NCBI RefSeq assembly: GCF_963677725.1 | Contig: NZ_OY782507.1 | Span: 992,001 to 1,056,000, forward strand | Source of the DNA: an uncultured Cohaesibacter sp. | Lineage (GTDB): Bacteria > Pseudomonadota > Alphaproteobacteria > Rhizobiales > Cohaesibacteraceae | Direction: 5' to 3' | Length of the DNA stretch: 64,000 nucleotides | Shown here: positions 26,527-35,718 of the stretch, in pieces | How the letters are laid out: every line of letters begins with the position of its first letter | Numbering within the stretch: position 1 is the first letter of the stretch | Position numbers and translations under genes: made by a program | The notes under the pieces: generated by a model | Database searches by the model: none | Seen by the model: only the letters and a program-made list of their open reading frames with translations | What the model was told of the DNA's origin: nothing

Positions 26527-28419
26527 TTATTGCCATTCCCACGGCTGGGTAAATTGCCCCAAAATATTGGTCAATTTGCTTTCATCAATGTCAGCATTGC
26601 GCTCCAGCTTGGCAACGAGACCACGTTTTTTGTCCTCAATGACCGAAACAACACGGGTGTTAAGCCCACTCTTTGCCAGCGCCTCATTGTAAACACGGGT
26701 AATAGCCAGCTTGCGCAGGTCCGGCTTGAAAACCTTGCCGACGGCCGTTTTTGGCAATTCTGGCAGGATTTCGATATGTTTGGGGATAGCGGCGCGCTCA
26801 TGGATATGACGCTTGGCATAAGCCATCAGCTCATCCTCATCGACCTTTGCACCTGCCACCAGTTCCAGATAGGCACAAGGCAATTCCCCTGAATGGCGAT
26901 CAGGCTGACCGATGGCACCAACAAAGGCCACAGCCGGATGTCCCGCCAAGGCTTCTTCGATTTCAGCCGGATCGATATTGTGGCCGCCACGAATGATCAG
27001 ATCCTTAGCCCGTCCGGTGATCCAGAGATAGCCATCTTCATCAATGCGCCCCAGATCGCCGGTCCGCAAATAGATGTCATGATGGAACAGGTCGTGGTTT
27101 TTGTCCGCCTCGGTATAGGTGGAGCCAGTATAGACGCCGGGATTGTCGATGCAGATTTCGCCGACTTCGTCGGTTGCCACTTCGACCGGCCCGTCTTTGG
27201 TATGTTCGAGAATTTTTACCGTGGTGTAGGGGAAGGGCAAACCGACGGAGCCGACTTTCTTTTTCCCGACAATCGGGTTGCAAGAGACCAGACATGTGGC
27301 TTCGGTCAGGCCGTACCCTTCGACGATGTCAACACCGGTCGCCTCTTCAAAGCGTCGGTAAAGCTCGAGCGGGAGGGGAGCCGAGCCGGAAAACGCCCTC
27401 ATCACAGTGGAGATATCTGCATTCACCGGACGCTGCATCATGGCCGAAACGGCTGTCGGCACAGTGATGATGAAGGAGATTTTCCAGCGCTCGATCAATT
27501 TCCATAAATTGTCGAACACCCCGTCTCCGCGATAGCCTTTTGGCGTTGGGAAAACAACATGACTGCCTGCCGACAGGGTCGACATACAAATCACATGGCA
27601 GGCAAAGACGTGAAACAATGGCAACGGGCACAGCACATTGTCTTCACGCTGAAACAAAAGCGTACTGCCAATCCACCCATTATAGAGCATGCCGGAGACG
27701 GTATGCTGGGCAACCTTGGGCATGCCTGTGGTGCCGCCCGTATGGAAATAGGCAGCGACACGATCTTCGAGCCGATCTTCAAATGTCAGGGCCTCGGATG
27801 GCCGCTTGCCAATTTCACGGTTGAAACTCAAGACATCCGCATGATGCGTTCCAGCCCCTGAATTTTTGGGGCGGATCAAGGGCACGACCAATTTCTTGAT
27901 GCCGGTCATGTAGCGCAGCAAATCCACTTCAAGCACCGTATGCACCCGCGGGGCATGCTTGACGGCTTCGGCCACCTTTTGGGCCACATCCGACTGGGGA
28001 AAGGCTTTCAGGGTGACGACGACGCGCGCTTCGGTTTCGCGCAGAATGGCTGCGATCTGCTCGGTTTCAAGCAGAGGATTGATCGGATTGACGACCCCTG
28101 CGACCATCCCGCCCAGCATGGCAAGATAAGCTTCGTTGCAGTTTGGCAGGGCATAGGCAACCACGTCCTTTTCCCCAATGCCCAATTCGCGCAACAGGTT
28201 GGCGGTCTGGATCACCTTTTCCTTGACCTGTCGCCAGGTCAGCGTCTCTGCCTTGTCGGTTGGTCCCGAAAAGAGCTGGAAACTGATGGCCGGACTATCC
28301 GGATAGTCTGCCTCGGTGCGCGACAAGCGTTCATAGATGGTTCGAGCAACGCCCCGCTCTTCATATGGCATTTCTTCTTCGATCGCGAGAACGCTTTCCC
28401 GCGTGGCAAACGTAACCAT
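26527..28419 (-). CDS. AMP-dependent acyl-CoA synthetase
   Basis: Activates a carboxylic acid to its CoA ester through an acyl-adenylate, 630 residues. The ATP/AMP motif is YFHTGGTTGMPKVAQHT, then VEGYGLTEATCLVS, the ribose Asp in YLRTGDLGRIDEDGY, and the hinge GRAKDLIIRGGHNIDPAEIE. The catalytic Lys lies near the end in LPKTAVGKVFKPDLRK. The acid is unknown: length and sequence suit fatty or aromatic acid ligases, and no pathway genes lie beside it. GGGAGGAAAAG stands directly before the ATG. It is divergent from the metal-sensor operon. Confidence 0.93.
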   Translation of the reverse strand: MVTFATRESVLAIEEEMPYEERGVARTIYERLSRTEADYPDSPAISFQLFSGPTDKAETLTWRQVKEKVIQTANLLRELGIGEKDVVAYALPNCNEAYLAMLGGMVAGVVNPINPLLETEQIAAILRETEARVVVTLKAFPQSDVAQKVAEAVKHAPRVHTVLEVDLLRYMTGIKKLVVPLIRPKNSGAGTHHADVLSFNREIGKRPSEALTFEDRLEDRVAAYFHTGGTTGMPKVAQHTVSGMLYNGWIGSTLLFQREDNVLCPLPLFHVFACHVICMSTLSAGSHVVFPTPKGYRGDGVFDNLWKLIERWKISFIITVPTAVSAMMQRPVNADISTVMRAFSGSAPLPLELYRRFEEATGVDIVEGYGLTEATCLVSCNPIVGKKKVGSVGLPFPYTTVKILEHTKDGPVEVATDEVGEICIDNPGVYTGSTYTEADKNHDLFHHDIYLRTGDLGRIDEDGYLWITGRAKDLIIRGGHNIDPAEIEEALAGHPAVAFVGAIGQPDRHSGELPCAYLELVAGAKVDEDELMAYAKRHIHERAAIPKHIEILPELPKTAVGKVFKPDLRKLAITRVYNEALAKSGLNTRVVSVIEDKKRGLVAKLERNADIDESKLTNILGQFTQPWEWQ

Positions 28420-28711
28420 TCTTTTCCTCCCAATGGGCGCGCTTGTGTTTGGCTGGTTGCCCTTATGTCATTTGAAAATAGGCAGGCAATCTCAGCAGGG
28501 CAAGGCACCGATTCCTCATTTCGCACTATAGCGCCTAACGTTACGTAAGATGGAGACATACTTTGGTATTAAACTAACAAGTGTTCGATTACCCACGCAG
28601 GCTGCTTGAAATGGCGCAAATACGGCCTTCCGATAGGGAAGGCATATCCATTCCAAGATCCCGCAGGACGCCAATTGCAATGGTCGCCCTACCCCGGAAG
28701 TTAGCCTTTAC

Positions 28712-28732
28712 GAATCCCCCCCGGGAGGATAC
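28712..28732. promoter_or_regulatory. G/C-tract inverted-repeat operator for the metal sensor
   Basis: GAAT, seven C, GGGAGGATAC: the arms match at 8 of 10 positions around one central base. Inverted repeats with long G/C tracts are the hallmark of RcnR/CsoR-type operators. It lies 100 bases upstream of the sensor gene. The binding is inferred. Confidence 0.6.
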
Positions 28733-28832
28733 GATCAAACCAAGTCATCCACATTGTGTCTCCTGATTGAGGGTGACATGAGGCCAATTTGGCAACGCTA
28801 TGGCCGCCCCAATGAACAAGGAAGCCCAAACA

Positions 28833-29126
28833 ATGTCGCAAAGCGATTCAGTCACACCGCACCGACACGCCAGTCATCCGGCAATTGCCAAGCGACTGAA
28901 ACGGGCTGGGGGCCACCTCACCCATGTCATCGACATGATTGAAAAGCATCAAGGCTGCGCGGATATTGCCCAGCAGTTGCATGCGGTTGAAAAAGCCATC
29001 GCCAGCGCCAAGCGGCAACTGATTCAGGACCATATTGACCATTGTCTTGAGGGCAGTGTCGCCATGGATGAAACCGTGCGTGCGGCCACCCTCGCCGACT
29101 TCAAATTAATCGCCAAATATCTCTGA
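28833..29126 (+). CDS. Metal-sensing repressor of the CsoR/RcnR/DmeR family
   Basis: Small all-helical DNA-binding protein of 97 residues. Typical family parts are HPAIAKRLKRAGGHLTHVID, then EKHQGCADIAQQLHAVEKAI with the first ligand Cys, and IQDHIDHCLEG with the following His and Cys ligands. The N-terminal HRHASH stretch offers extra His ligands as in Ni/Co sensors of the RcnR/DmeR branch. The start at 28833 has AAGGAAG eight bases upstream; two earlier in-frame ATG lack one. The adjacent His-tailed MFS gene points to nickel or cobalt export control. FrmR-type formaldehyde sensing is an alternative. Confidence 0.88.
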   Translation: MSQSDSVTPHRHASHPAIAKRLKRAGGHLTHVIDMIEKHQGCADIAQQLHAVEKAIASAKRQLIQDHIDHCLEGSVAMDETVRAATLADFKLIAKYL

Positions 29127-29156
29127 CTCTTCTCCGATAGAGAGGCCGACAAATCC

Positions 29157-30491
29157 ATGCTTCAGATTCTGCAAATTCCTGCCTTTCGGCACATGTTTTC
29201 AGCCCAGATCGTCGCCTTGTTGGGCACCGGGCTTTCGACGGTCGCGCTGGGCTTGCTGGCTTATGATCTGACGGGAGGGGAAGCCTCAATGGTGCTGGGC
29301 GTGGTGTTTGGCATCAAGATGGTGGCCTATGTGGGCATTGCGCCCATTGCAGGCGCCTTTGCCGGATTTGTGCCGCGGCGCAAATTGCTGGTCGGGCTCG
29401 ACTGCGTTCGGGCGTTGGTCGCCTGCCTGTTGCCCTTTGTCGGTGAGGTCTGGCAGATCTTTGTGCTGATCTTTGTGATGCAAGCCGCATCGGCTGCGTT
29501 CACGCCAACATTTCAGGCGACGCTGCCTGATATATTGCCCCAAGAGAAAGACTATACGCGTGCATTGTCCCTGTCGCGACTGGCCTATGACCTTGAAAGC
29601 ATCATCACCCCGACGCTGGCTGCGCTTGTGCTGCTTGTTGCGAGCTATCACGAGCTGTTCTATGGCACGGCTATCGGCTTCATCGGCTCTGGTCTGTTGA
29701 TCCTGTCCGTTGCTCTGCCCAAACCAAAGTGCGACGGCAAGCGCCGATCCATCTATGAACGCACGACCCGGGGCATTCGGATCTATTTGAAGACCCCTCG
29801 CCTTCAAGGCCTGTTGGCCCTGTGCATGGTGGTGGCGGCGATTGGCGCGATGGTGTTGGTCAATAGCGTTGTGCTGGTACAGGCAGTGTTGGGGCTTGAT
29901 GAAATCTATCTGCCCTTCACCATCGGCGCTTTCGGGCTTGGATCGATGGCGATGGCGCTGATCCTGCCTCGGTTGCTCGATGACATCCCTGACCGGTTGG
30001 CGATGATGAGCGGCGCAACCATGATGGTGGTGGCCCTCACCTGCCTTGGCCTTGCCGCGTGGACTGGATTGTTTGTCTGGGCTGTGCTGCTGGTCTGCTG
30101 GTTCGTGATAGGGGCTGGCTATTCGGCGGTCCTGACACCATCGGGGCGCTTGTTGCAACGCTCTTCGCATGAAGAGGACCGTCCGGCCATCTTTGCTGCC
30201 CAATTCGCACTATCCCACGCCTGCTGGCTGATCTGCTATCCGCTGGCGGGCTTCCTGCAAACAAGCTTTGGCGCTGCGGTGGCAAGTTCGGTTCTGGCGG
30301 TGATTGGACTTGTCAGCCTGATGATCGCGCGTCAGCTCTGGCCAGCGGGCGCCATGCGGGCACCCTACCATACCCATCCGGACTTGCCGCACGATCACCC
30401 GCATTTGCAGGATATCGACCACGCGCACGGCCATGCCCATATCTTCGTGATCGACGATCATCACATGCAGTGGCCGCATATGAAGTCGTAG
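29157..30491 (+). CDS. MFS exporter with His-rich C-terminal tail (NreB/NrsD-like)
   Basis: Major facilitator protein of 444 residues, about twelve helices, with an MFS-type loop FAGFVPRRKLLVGLDCVRAL after helix 2. The last 45 residues are cytosolic and rich in His and Asp (HTHPDLPHDHPHLQDIDHA, then HGHAHIF and DDHHMQWPH). NreB and NrsD nickel exporters share this design, in which the tail binds the metal. It follows the metal sensor by 30 bases and probably shares its promoter. Nickel or cobalt is inferred as cargo. Confidence 0.87.
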   Translation: MLQILQIPAFRHMFSAQIVALLGTGLSTVALGLLAYDLTGGEASMVLGVVFGIKMVAYVGIAPIAGAFAGFVPRRKLLVGLDCVRALVACLLPFVGEVWQIFVLIFVMQAASAAFTPTFQATLPDILPQEKDYTRALSLSRLAYDLESIITPTLAALVLLVASYHELFYGTAIGFIGSGLLILSVALPKPKCDGKRRSIYERTTRGIRIYLKTPRLQGLLALCMVVAAIGAMVLVNSVVLVQAVLGLDEIYLPFTIGAFGLGSMAMALILPRLLDDIPDRLAMMSGATMMVVALTCLGLAAWTGLFVWAVLLVCWFVIGAGYSAVLTPSGRLLQRSSHEEDRPAIFAAQFALSHACWLICYPLAGFLQTSFGAAVASSVLAVIGLVSLMIARQLWPAGAMRAPYHTHPDLPHDHPHLQDIDHAHGHAHIFVIDDHHMQWPHMKS

Positions 30492-30553
30492 ATCGAGAGA
30501 TTGATCAAAGGTGGCTCAGGGTCCCTAAGATCTTACAAAGGGTGGCAAGCAAG

Positions 30554-30584
30554 AAGGCGACGCGGGATAGACCTGCGTCGCCTT
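30554..30584. terminator. Bidirectional terminator after the MFS gene
   Basis: A perfect 10-bp stem AAGGCGACGC / GCGTCGCCTT with an 11-base loop stands between two convergent genes. Confidence 0.75.
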
Positions 30585-30606
30585 TATCATTGAAGACAAT
30601 ACCGCA

Positions 30607-31428
30607 TTATTGCGCCAGATTGAGAGCTTCAAGCCGCTTGACGGTCTGGGGCAGCAGGTGCTCGCGTTCACGCACTTCAAGCAGCAGGCGTGGGTTGGCA
30701 TTGATCTTGTTCAGGGTGTTGAAGATTGCGCCCCAAGGCAGGGTGCCCTCGCCGGGATGCCAATGGCGATCGGCATAGCCGTCAGCATCCTGCAAATGGA
30801 CATGGCCCAACAGATCACCCGCCATGGTGATGAAGTCAGTGACCGGCGGGGCCTTGTATTGGCCATGGGCCAATTGGGCATGGCCGGTATCGATTGACAG
30901 CTTGAAGTTGGGGCTATTCATGTGCATCACCAACTGGCTGCGGTAGGCGGGATGGGCGTCATCACAGTTTTCCAGCATCAAGGTGCAGCCGATATTCTCA
31001 GCCCGGTTCAACACTGGCTCAAGGATGGTGTTGGCTGCCTCGAGCATCTCATCCCGCAGGAAGCCAAAATTGGCAAAATTGAGCGAATGCCAGAAGGTGA
31101 AGGGGCTATGAACGACCATGTGGGTCGCGCCAAGCTTTTCGCATTTGTTGATCGCATCAAGCAGACGCACCTGAACGACATTCTGAATCAGCGGGTCGGT
31201 CGCTGCGATATTGAGACTGAAAAACGGGCCATGAATACCGAAGTCTCCCTCATACCCCTCCAGCAGGGTCTTGTAAGCAGTGATCAGATCATCCTGCTCT
31301 TCATCAACCACGTCCACCGCGCAGAAATCCTGCAATTCGAGGGTGCGGTTCTTCTCGAAAATCCAGTCCTTGAGTGCATCGACATGATCATATTTCAGAG
31401 CGGCACCCAGAATAGGCAAGTATGACAT
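30607..31428 (-). CDS. Xylose isomerase-like TIM-barrel protein (sugar phosphate isomerase/epimerase family)
   Basis: Cytosolic protein of 273 residues of the AP-endonuclease-2-like barrel family. Metal-site motifs are visible: MVVHSPFTFWH, TLMLENCDDAHPAY (Glu), LSIDTGHAQLAHG (Asp, His), LLGHVHLQDADGYADRHWH, and LLEVREREHLL (Glu). Such enzymes isomerise or epimerise sugars or inositols, but the substrate cannot be assigned. The start at 31428 has AAAGGA eight bases upstream. It is a lone gene. Two perfect 12-base palindromes lie upstream. Confidence 0.87.
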   Translation of the reverse strand: MSYLPILGAALKYDHVDALKDWIFEKNRTLELQDFCAVDVVDEEQDDLITAYKTLLEGYEGDFGIHGPFFSLNIAATDPLIQNVVQVRLLDAINKCEKLGATHMVVHSPFTFWHSLNFANFGFLRDEMLEAANTILEPVLNRAENIGCTLMLENCDDAHPAYRSQLVMHMNSPNFKLSIDTGHAQLAHGQYKAPPVTDFITMAGDLLGHVHLQDADGYADRHWHPGEGTLPWGAIFNTLNKINANPRLLLEVREREHLLPQTVKRLEALNLAQ

Positions 31429-31524
31429 TGAGGTTTCCTTTGACTGGTGGAACGTTGGGGGAGGAGCATTGCCCGGCACAGGAGGTGGGGACATGTGCCT
31501 CATTTTATCCCTGCCCGCATGACG

Positions 31525-31593
31525 GTTTGATCAAACTGGCGTTGAAAAACACACTGTCGACCAGCAAGGGAACGAGTCTCCCCTCAATTGAGG
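31525..31593. promoter_or_regulatory. Two perfect 12-base palindromes upstream of the TIM-barrel gene
   Basis: GTTTGATCAAAC (31525-31536) and CCTCAATTGAGG (31582-31593), 57 bases apart, lie 97 and 154 bases upstream of the start. They are unlike each other, so they may be separate sites or chance. The rest of the 356-base gap shows no gene. Confidence 0.3.
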
Positions 31594-31784
31594 ATGATAA
31601 GAGGCCAGACGGAATTATTCCAGTGGGCCATAACCGAGACTAGACCAAAAGCCAGATATGGCGGGGGCTTAGACCAGATTGACACCTACGGGCGGGGGGC
31701 CCACCTCGGTCCATTCTGGACGCGGCGCGACTTTATGCTCGCAAAGGGGTTCAATTGCACCGCATCCCGTCATACGGCCAGGGT

Positions 31785-32405
31785 TCAGGGCAGATCGCGT
31801 CCCATCCAGAGGGTTTGATCGTCGCTGTCAGCGACCTTGAGGCGTTCAAAGCCATGCTTCTGCCAGAAGGCAATGCCGCGCCGATTGTGCGTGCTGACGC
31901 CAAGATGGACGGACCGGACGCCATGATGAATGGCAATGTCGAACCAGCGCTTGAGCATGATACCGCCCACGCCTTTGCCTTGAAGGCGTGGCAAGAGGTT
32001 CAAATGGATATGAGCGGGATAACGGGCAACGATTTCAGGTGGGGTCTGATGCGGGTTGTGAATGGCGTCAAGACAGTCGCGGTCGGCGACCATCAGGTCC
32101 GCTTCTTTTACCGGATCGAGCGGGTAGCGCGCGCGCAGGCTGGGCCACCAGTCCTGTTCCAAGCGGTTTGCCCAATCCTCGCTATCCAGAACGCCGAGCA
32201 CATAACCCGCGACCCCTTCTTCGTCTTCGGCAACAAAAATCATTGAGCTGGCAAGACGCAAATAGGGGCCGACATAGATATCACCAAGCAGCTCAGGATT
32301 GTTGAACAGACTTGTCGCATTCTTGCCCGCCGCCCCGGTTTGCACGCAGATATCATAGAGGGTTTCGTAATCCTCGGGCCGATAGCCGCGAATTTTCATA
32401 GCCAT
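31785..32405 (-). CDS. GNAT N-acetyltransferase
   Basis: Protein of 206 residues. The acetyl-CoA loop is LLPRLQGKGVGGIMLKRW (Q-x-x-G-x-G) and the closing motif is LGVSTHNRRGIAFWQKHGF. The first half (YETLYDICVQTGAAGKNATS) and overall length resemble the bacterial GNATs annotated as related to the O-GlcNAcase C-terminal domain. The acceptor is unknown. The start at 32405 has GGGAGAGAG just upstream. It is a lone gene. Confidence 0.88.
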   Translation of the reverse strand: MAMKIRGYRPEDYETLYDICVQTGAAGKNATSLFNNPELLGDIYVGPYLRLASSMIFVAEDEEGVAGYVLGVLDSEDWANRLEQDWWPSLRARYPLDPVKEADLMVADRDCLDAIHNPHQTPPEIVARYPAHIHLNLLPRLQGKGVGGIMLKRWFDIAIHHGVRSVHLGVSTHNRRGIAFWQKHGFERLKVADSDDQTLWMGRDLP

Positions 32406-33100
32406 GGTCTCTCTCCCAACCTTTGCCCGCACTTATTCTGTTGCTTCTGTTTTGGTGTCTCCCAGCATCGTCAGGACTAAATCCATTCATTGCTTGGTGA
32501 CAATCAGCGGCGGTATCCCCGTCCGGATGTTGCCTATTGTGATCTTGAAGGACAAGCTCTTTTCGATGCCGTGTTGAACACCATCCTCATACAGCTGCAC
32601 CACCGGGGCTTTTGTATTCCGATATTCGACCAGTCGTCACAGATCTGCAAGTGCCGTCTGTGGCCTCTTTGGCCACAGTCAATCATGTCATGACCTTTCG
32701 CCATCTTTTCAAGGCACTTGATCGCACGTCCGATGAAGTCGGCAAAGCTCTTTCTCAAGGCTTGGAGCGTTGTTTCACGCAGACCAAGCACGATCATTGC
32801 TTGGTTTGAAGATCGAGTGTCCTTCTCAAGGATACCGGCCTTTCTTTCAACGAACGCACCCGGTGCGCATATTTTTGTGGAGCCGTCAGACAAGAGTCGT
32901 CGGTTCATTATCAAACTGTCATCTTTGACAGGCATGTTTCCGGCAAATTCTCGTTCTGCGTTTTTGATTCAACAATAAGCCGCAGGAACCGGCCAATCCT
33001 TACCAAGGGCGGCTTCATTCCAGACCGTCCCTGTCCTTCTCCAGACAGCAACAGTCGAACCGGTTTCACGGCAGAATTCTATCTTGTCGGAGTATTGGGC
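32406..33100. other. Gene-poor stretch of about 700 bases
   Basis: No convincing gene. The longest frame is 133 codons on the minus strand (32534-32935), without a ribosome site or family features. A hairpin CTGTGGCC / GGCCACAG with a 5-base loop (32658-32678) has no T run. Several short frames on both strands look like decayed coding sequence, but I cannot name a parent gene. Confidence 0.4.
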
Positions 33101-33907
33101 GTGATTAAAAACCCAAATGCACTGAAATTCATTCATTTGACGGACCCGCACGTGGCCGCGCGGGATGGTCTTGTTTATGGCCGTTGTCCCGCCGAGCGAT
33201 TGCGAGCAGCCATCGACAGCATCAATATGGACCACGACAACGCGGATTTTGTCGTCATTACCGGGGACCTGACCCATCACGGGGATATTGATGCTTATGA
33301 CGTCTTTGCCCGCGAGTTGCGTCGCCTGTCTGTGCCGTCGCATTTGCTGGTAGGCAATCATGATGACGCCCGGGCCTTTGCCTATCAGTTTCCTGAAACC
33401 CAGCGCTGCGAGCATGGCTTCATTCAAGGCTCAAAGCGCACTCCCTTTGGGCTTTGCCTGTTTTTGGATACCAGTGAAAAAGGCTCTGCCAAAGGCCTTT
33501 ATTGTGACAAGCGGCGCAATTGGCTGTCCAACGCGCTTAGGGAAACCGATGGACCGGTAATGCTTTTCATGCATCATCCGCCTTTTGCAATCGGCATTCC
33601 GAACACCGACGACAGCAGGTTGCAGGATAGCGATGCCTTCTGGCAGGTGCTGACCCCGCATAAAGAGCGCATTCGGCATATTTTTGTCGGCCATGCCCAT
33701 CGGGTGATGTTTGGCAACTGGCGGGGCATATCGATCTCAGGCATGCGCGGCCTAAATCATCAGGTGATGCTGGAACTCGACCGTGAGCCGTCCGGTCAGG
33801 GCGGCAATTTTGAATCTCCGGCCTATGGCATCGTGCTGGCGGATGCGGAACAGGTGATGGTGCATATGCATGACTTCATGGACCGTTCTGCGCGCTTTGT
33901 CTTCTGA
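33101..33907 (+). CDS. Metallophosphoesterase, CpdA/GpdQ-like cyclic nucleotide phosphodiesterase
   Basis: Dinuclear-metal phosphodiesterase of 268 residues. All five family motifs are present in order: HLTDPHVAA, ITGDLTHHGD, LVGNHDDARAF, MHHPPFAIG, and IFVGHAHRVMFG. CpdA members cleave 3',5'-cAMP; GpdQ members cleave glycerophosphodiesters, and sequence alone does not separate them here. The start is GTG 33101, with CGGAG eight bases before it; TTG 33095 is too close to that site. It is convergent with the GlxA-type regulator after 20 bases. Confidence 0.88.
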   Translation: MIKNPNALKFIHLTDPHVAARDGLVYGRCPAERLRAAIDSINMDHDNADFVVITGDLTHHGDIDAYDVFARELRRLSVPSHLLVGNHDDARAFAYQFPETQRCEHGFIQGSKRTPFGLCLFLDTSEKGSAKGLYCDKRRNWLSNALRETDGPVMLFMHHPPFAIGIPNTDDSRLQDSDAFWQVLTPHKERIRHIFVGHAHRVMFGNWRGISISGMRGLNHQVMLELDREPSGQGGNFESPAYGIVLADAEQVMVHMHDFMDRSARFVF

Positions 33908-33927
33908 TCGTGACGAAAAGGGATGTC

Positions 33928-34911
33928 TTATGACGCCCCCTTGAATTGCTTGCGCCATGCCCCCGGCGGCAATCCAAATGTCTGCCGGAAATGATGGCGC
34001 AACGAGATCACGCTGCCAAAGCCCGCTTCATAGGCCACCGCCTCCATGCTGAGGCTGGTGCTTTCCAGCAGCAACTGGCTGAGCGCCAGCCGTTCGGCCA
34101 GCAGCCATTGGGTAAAGCTGGTGCCGGTGTGATTGGCAAAATGGCGGGTGAAGGAGCGGCGGCTCATCCGGGCACTGGCTGCAGCCGTGTCGATGCTGTG
34201 CGGTTCCCTCAGAGATTTGCGGATCATTGCCATGACGTCCGCCACCCGGCTTTCACCAAGATCCTTTGGCACTGGCCGCTCGATATATTGTGCCTGCCCA
34301 CCCTCGCGATGGGGCGAGACAACCAGATTGCGGGCGGTGTGATTGGCAGCCTCAACGCCGATCTGCTTGCGCATCAGGTAAAGACAGCAATCAAGCCCGG
34401 CAGCCACGCCTGCCGAGGTCACAACATCGCCCTCGTCGGCATAGAGCCGGTGGGGTTCGCATGTGACAGCGGGGTAACGTTCCACGAAGGCGTCAGCATA
34501 GGCCCAGTGCGTGGTGGCCCGCTTGCCATCGAGCAAGCCTGCTTCTGCCAAAACGAAAGCTCCAAGGCAGAGGCCCACAAGGGTAGCGCCCCTTTGATGG
34601 GCCGCTTGCAAGCAGCTGATGAGCGTCGGGGAAGGCTTTCTGTCTATATCCGGCCATGTGGGGACGATGACCATATCCCCTGCCGTGGCTTTGGCAACCG
34701 GATCAATGCCATGGGGCACCGTCAGGGTCAGGCCATCTGCGGTTTGGATCGGGCCGGCTCGTTCCGCACAAATCGTTACCTGATAGCGACCGCCCGTTTC
34801 ATAGACACGGCCAAAGACCGTTGTCGGCACCCAGAGGTGAAATGGGCTGATGCCATCAAAGGCGATGACGGCGATCTGGATGATACCGGTCTGGTCAGGT
34901 GCTTTGTTCAT
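33928..34911 (-). CDS. GlxA-type AraC regulator with DJ-1/PfpI domain
   Basis: Transcriptional regulator of 327 residues. The N-terminal DJ-1-like domain (IQIAVIAFDGISPFHLWVP, with the nucleophile-elbow Cys in LVGLCLGAFVLAEAG) probably binds a small ligand. The C-terminal third is an AraC double helix-turn-helix (STAAASARMSRRSFTRHF, then MEAVAYEAGFGSVISLRHHF). The start at 34911 gives the usual N-terminus. A GTG at 35001 has a better ribosome site and would add 30 atypical residues. It is divergent from the isochorismatase-like gene, its likely target. Confidence 0.88.
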   Translation of the reverse strand: MNKAPDQTGIIQIAVIAFDGISPFHLWVPTTVFGRVYETGGRYQVTICAERAGPIQTADGLTLTVPHGIDPVAKATAGDMVIVPTWPDIDRKPSPTLISCLQAAHQRGATLVGLCLGAFVLAEAGLLDGKRATTHWAYADAFVERYPAVTCEPHRLYADEGDVVTSAGVAAGLDCCLYLMRKQIGVEAANHTARNLVVSPHREGGQAQYIERPVPKDLGESRVADVMAMIRKSLREPHSIDTAAASARMSRRSFTRHFANHTGTSFTQWLLAERLALSQLLLESTSLSMEAVAYEAGFGSVISLRHHFRQTFGLPPGAWRKQFKGAS

Positions 34912-35065
34912 AATTTTTGTTATGGAACTTTTAATCTTCTCGGCCAATGGGAAGGCATTCAAATTTGGCCCGATATTAGCATAATTTTCACTTTGGGCCA
35001 CTTATTCATTCGCCTCTTGTCCTCTAGCTTCGGGTCGGTATTTGACTGCAATGAAGGATAATCTC

Positions 35066-35602
35066 ATGACCCAATCGACCCGGCCTTCCAACCGCGCCCT
35101 TATTCTGATCGACATTCAGAACGACTATTTTGACGGCTTTGCCTTTCCTCTTTGGCAAGCGGAAGAGACGCTTGAACGCATTCTGGAAGCGGTGACGCGC
35201 GCCAAGGCGGAAGGACTGCCAATCCTCCTCATTCAGCATGTGGCAGATGCCAGTAAAGGCTCTGCCCCGTTTTTCAATCAAGGCACCGAAGGGGTGGCTA
35301 TTCATCCGCGCCTCATGGAAGCGGTCGGGGATGGGATCGTTGTTCAAAAGCAGTTTGCGGACGGCTTTCTTGAGACCGAACTCGGCACCCGCCTTGAAAC
35401 GCTTGGGGTACAGGAGCTGCTGATCGGCGGTATGATGACCCAGAATTGCGTCACCCATACTGCAATCTCGCCTTTGGCCAGTGACTATGACGTGACCGTC
35501 CTGTCGGACCTTTCCACCAGCGTCAGCGAGATGATCCATAAAATCGCACTCAACGCCATTGCGCCAAGATTGTCCATTACGGCATCAACCGAGCTTTTTT
35601 GA
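35066..35602 (+). CDS. Isochorismatase-family cysteine hydrolase
   Basis: Hydrolase of 178 residues. The catalytic triad positions can be seen: Asp in ALILIDIQNDYF, Lys in IVVQKQFADGF, and the nucleophile Cys in GGMMTQNCVTHTA after the usual cis-peptide region. Family members cleave amides such as nicotinamide, ureidoacrylate or N-carbamoyl compounds; the substrate is not evident. The start at 35066 has AAGGA seven bases upstream. The divergent GlxA-type regulator suggests substrate-induced control. Confidence 0.88.
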   Translation: MTQSTRPSNRALILIDIQNDYFDGFAFPLWQAEETLERILEAVTRAKAEGLPILLIQHVADASKGSAPFFNQGTEGVAIHPRLMEAVGDGIVVQKQFADGFLETELGTRLETLGVQELLIGGMMTQNCVTHTAISPLASDYDVTVLSDLSTSVSEMIHKIALNAIAPRLSITASTELF

Positions 35603-35618
35603 TCGTCACACCCAGACA

Positions 35619-35657
35619 GGCGCTGTTTTGTTTGATTTGTTTGGCCAGAACAGCGCC
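35619..35657. terminator. Weak hairpin between convergent genes
   Basis: GGCGCTGTT / AACAGCGCC, nine perfect pairs with a 21-base T-rich loop, follows the hydrolase stop by 16 bases. No T run follows the stem, so it is a terminator only by position. Confidence 0.35.
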
Positions 35658-35718
35658 CTCCCTTCATGACATTGCGGGCATGGATTTCGTCAATCCGGCC
35701 GATGCATATGAAGAAGCC

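Noticed and set aside
32534-32935. A 133-codon minus-strand frame in the gene-poor stretch
   Set aside because: No ribosome site and no recognisable domain; Cys- and Arg-rich tail looks like non-coding translation.
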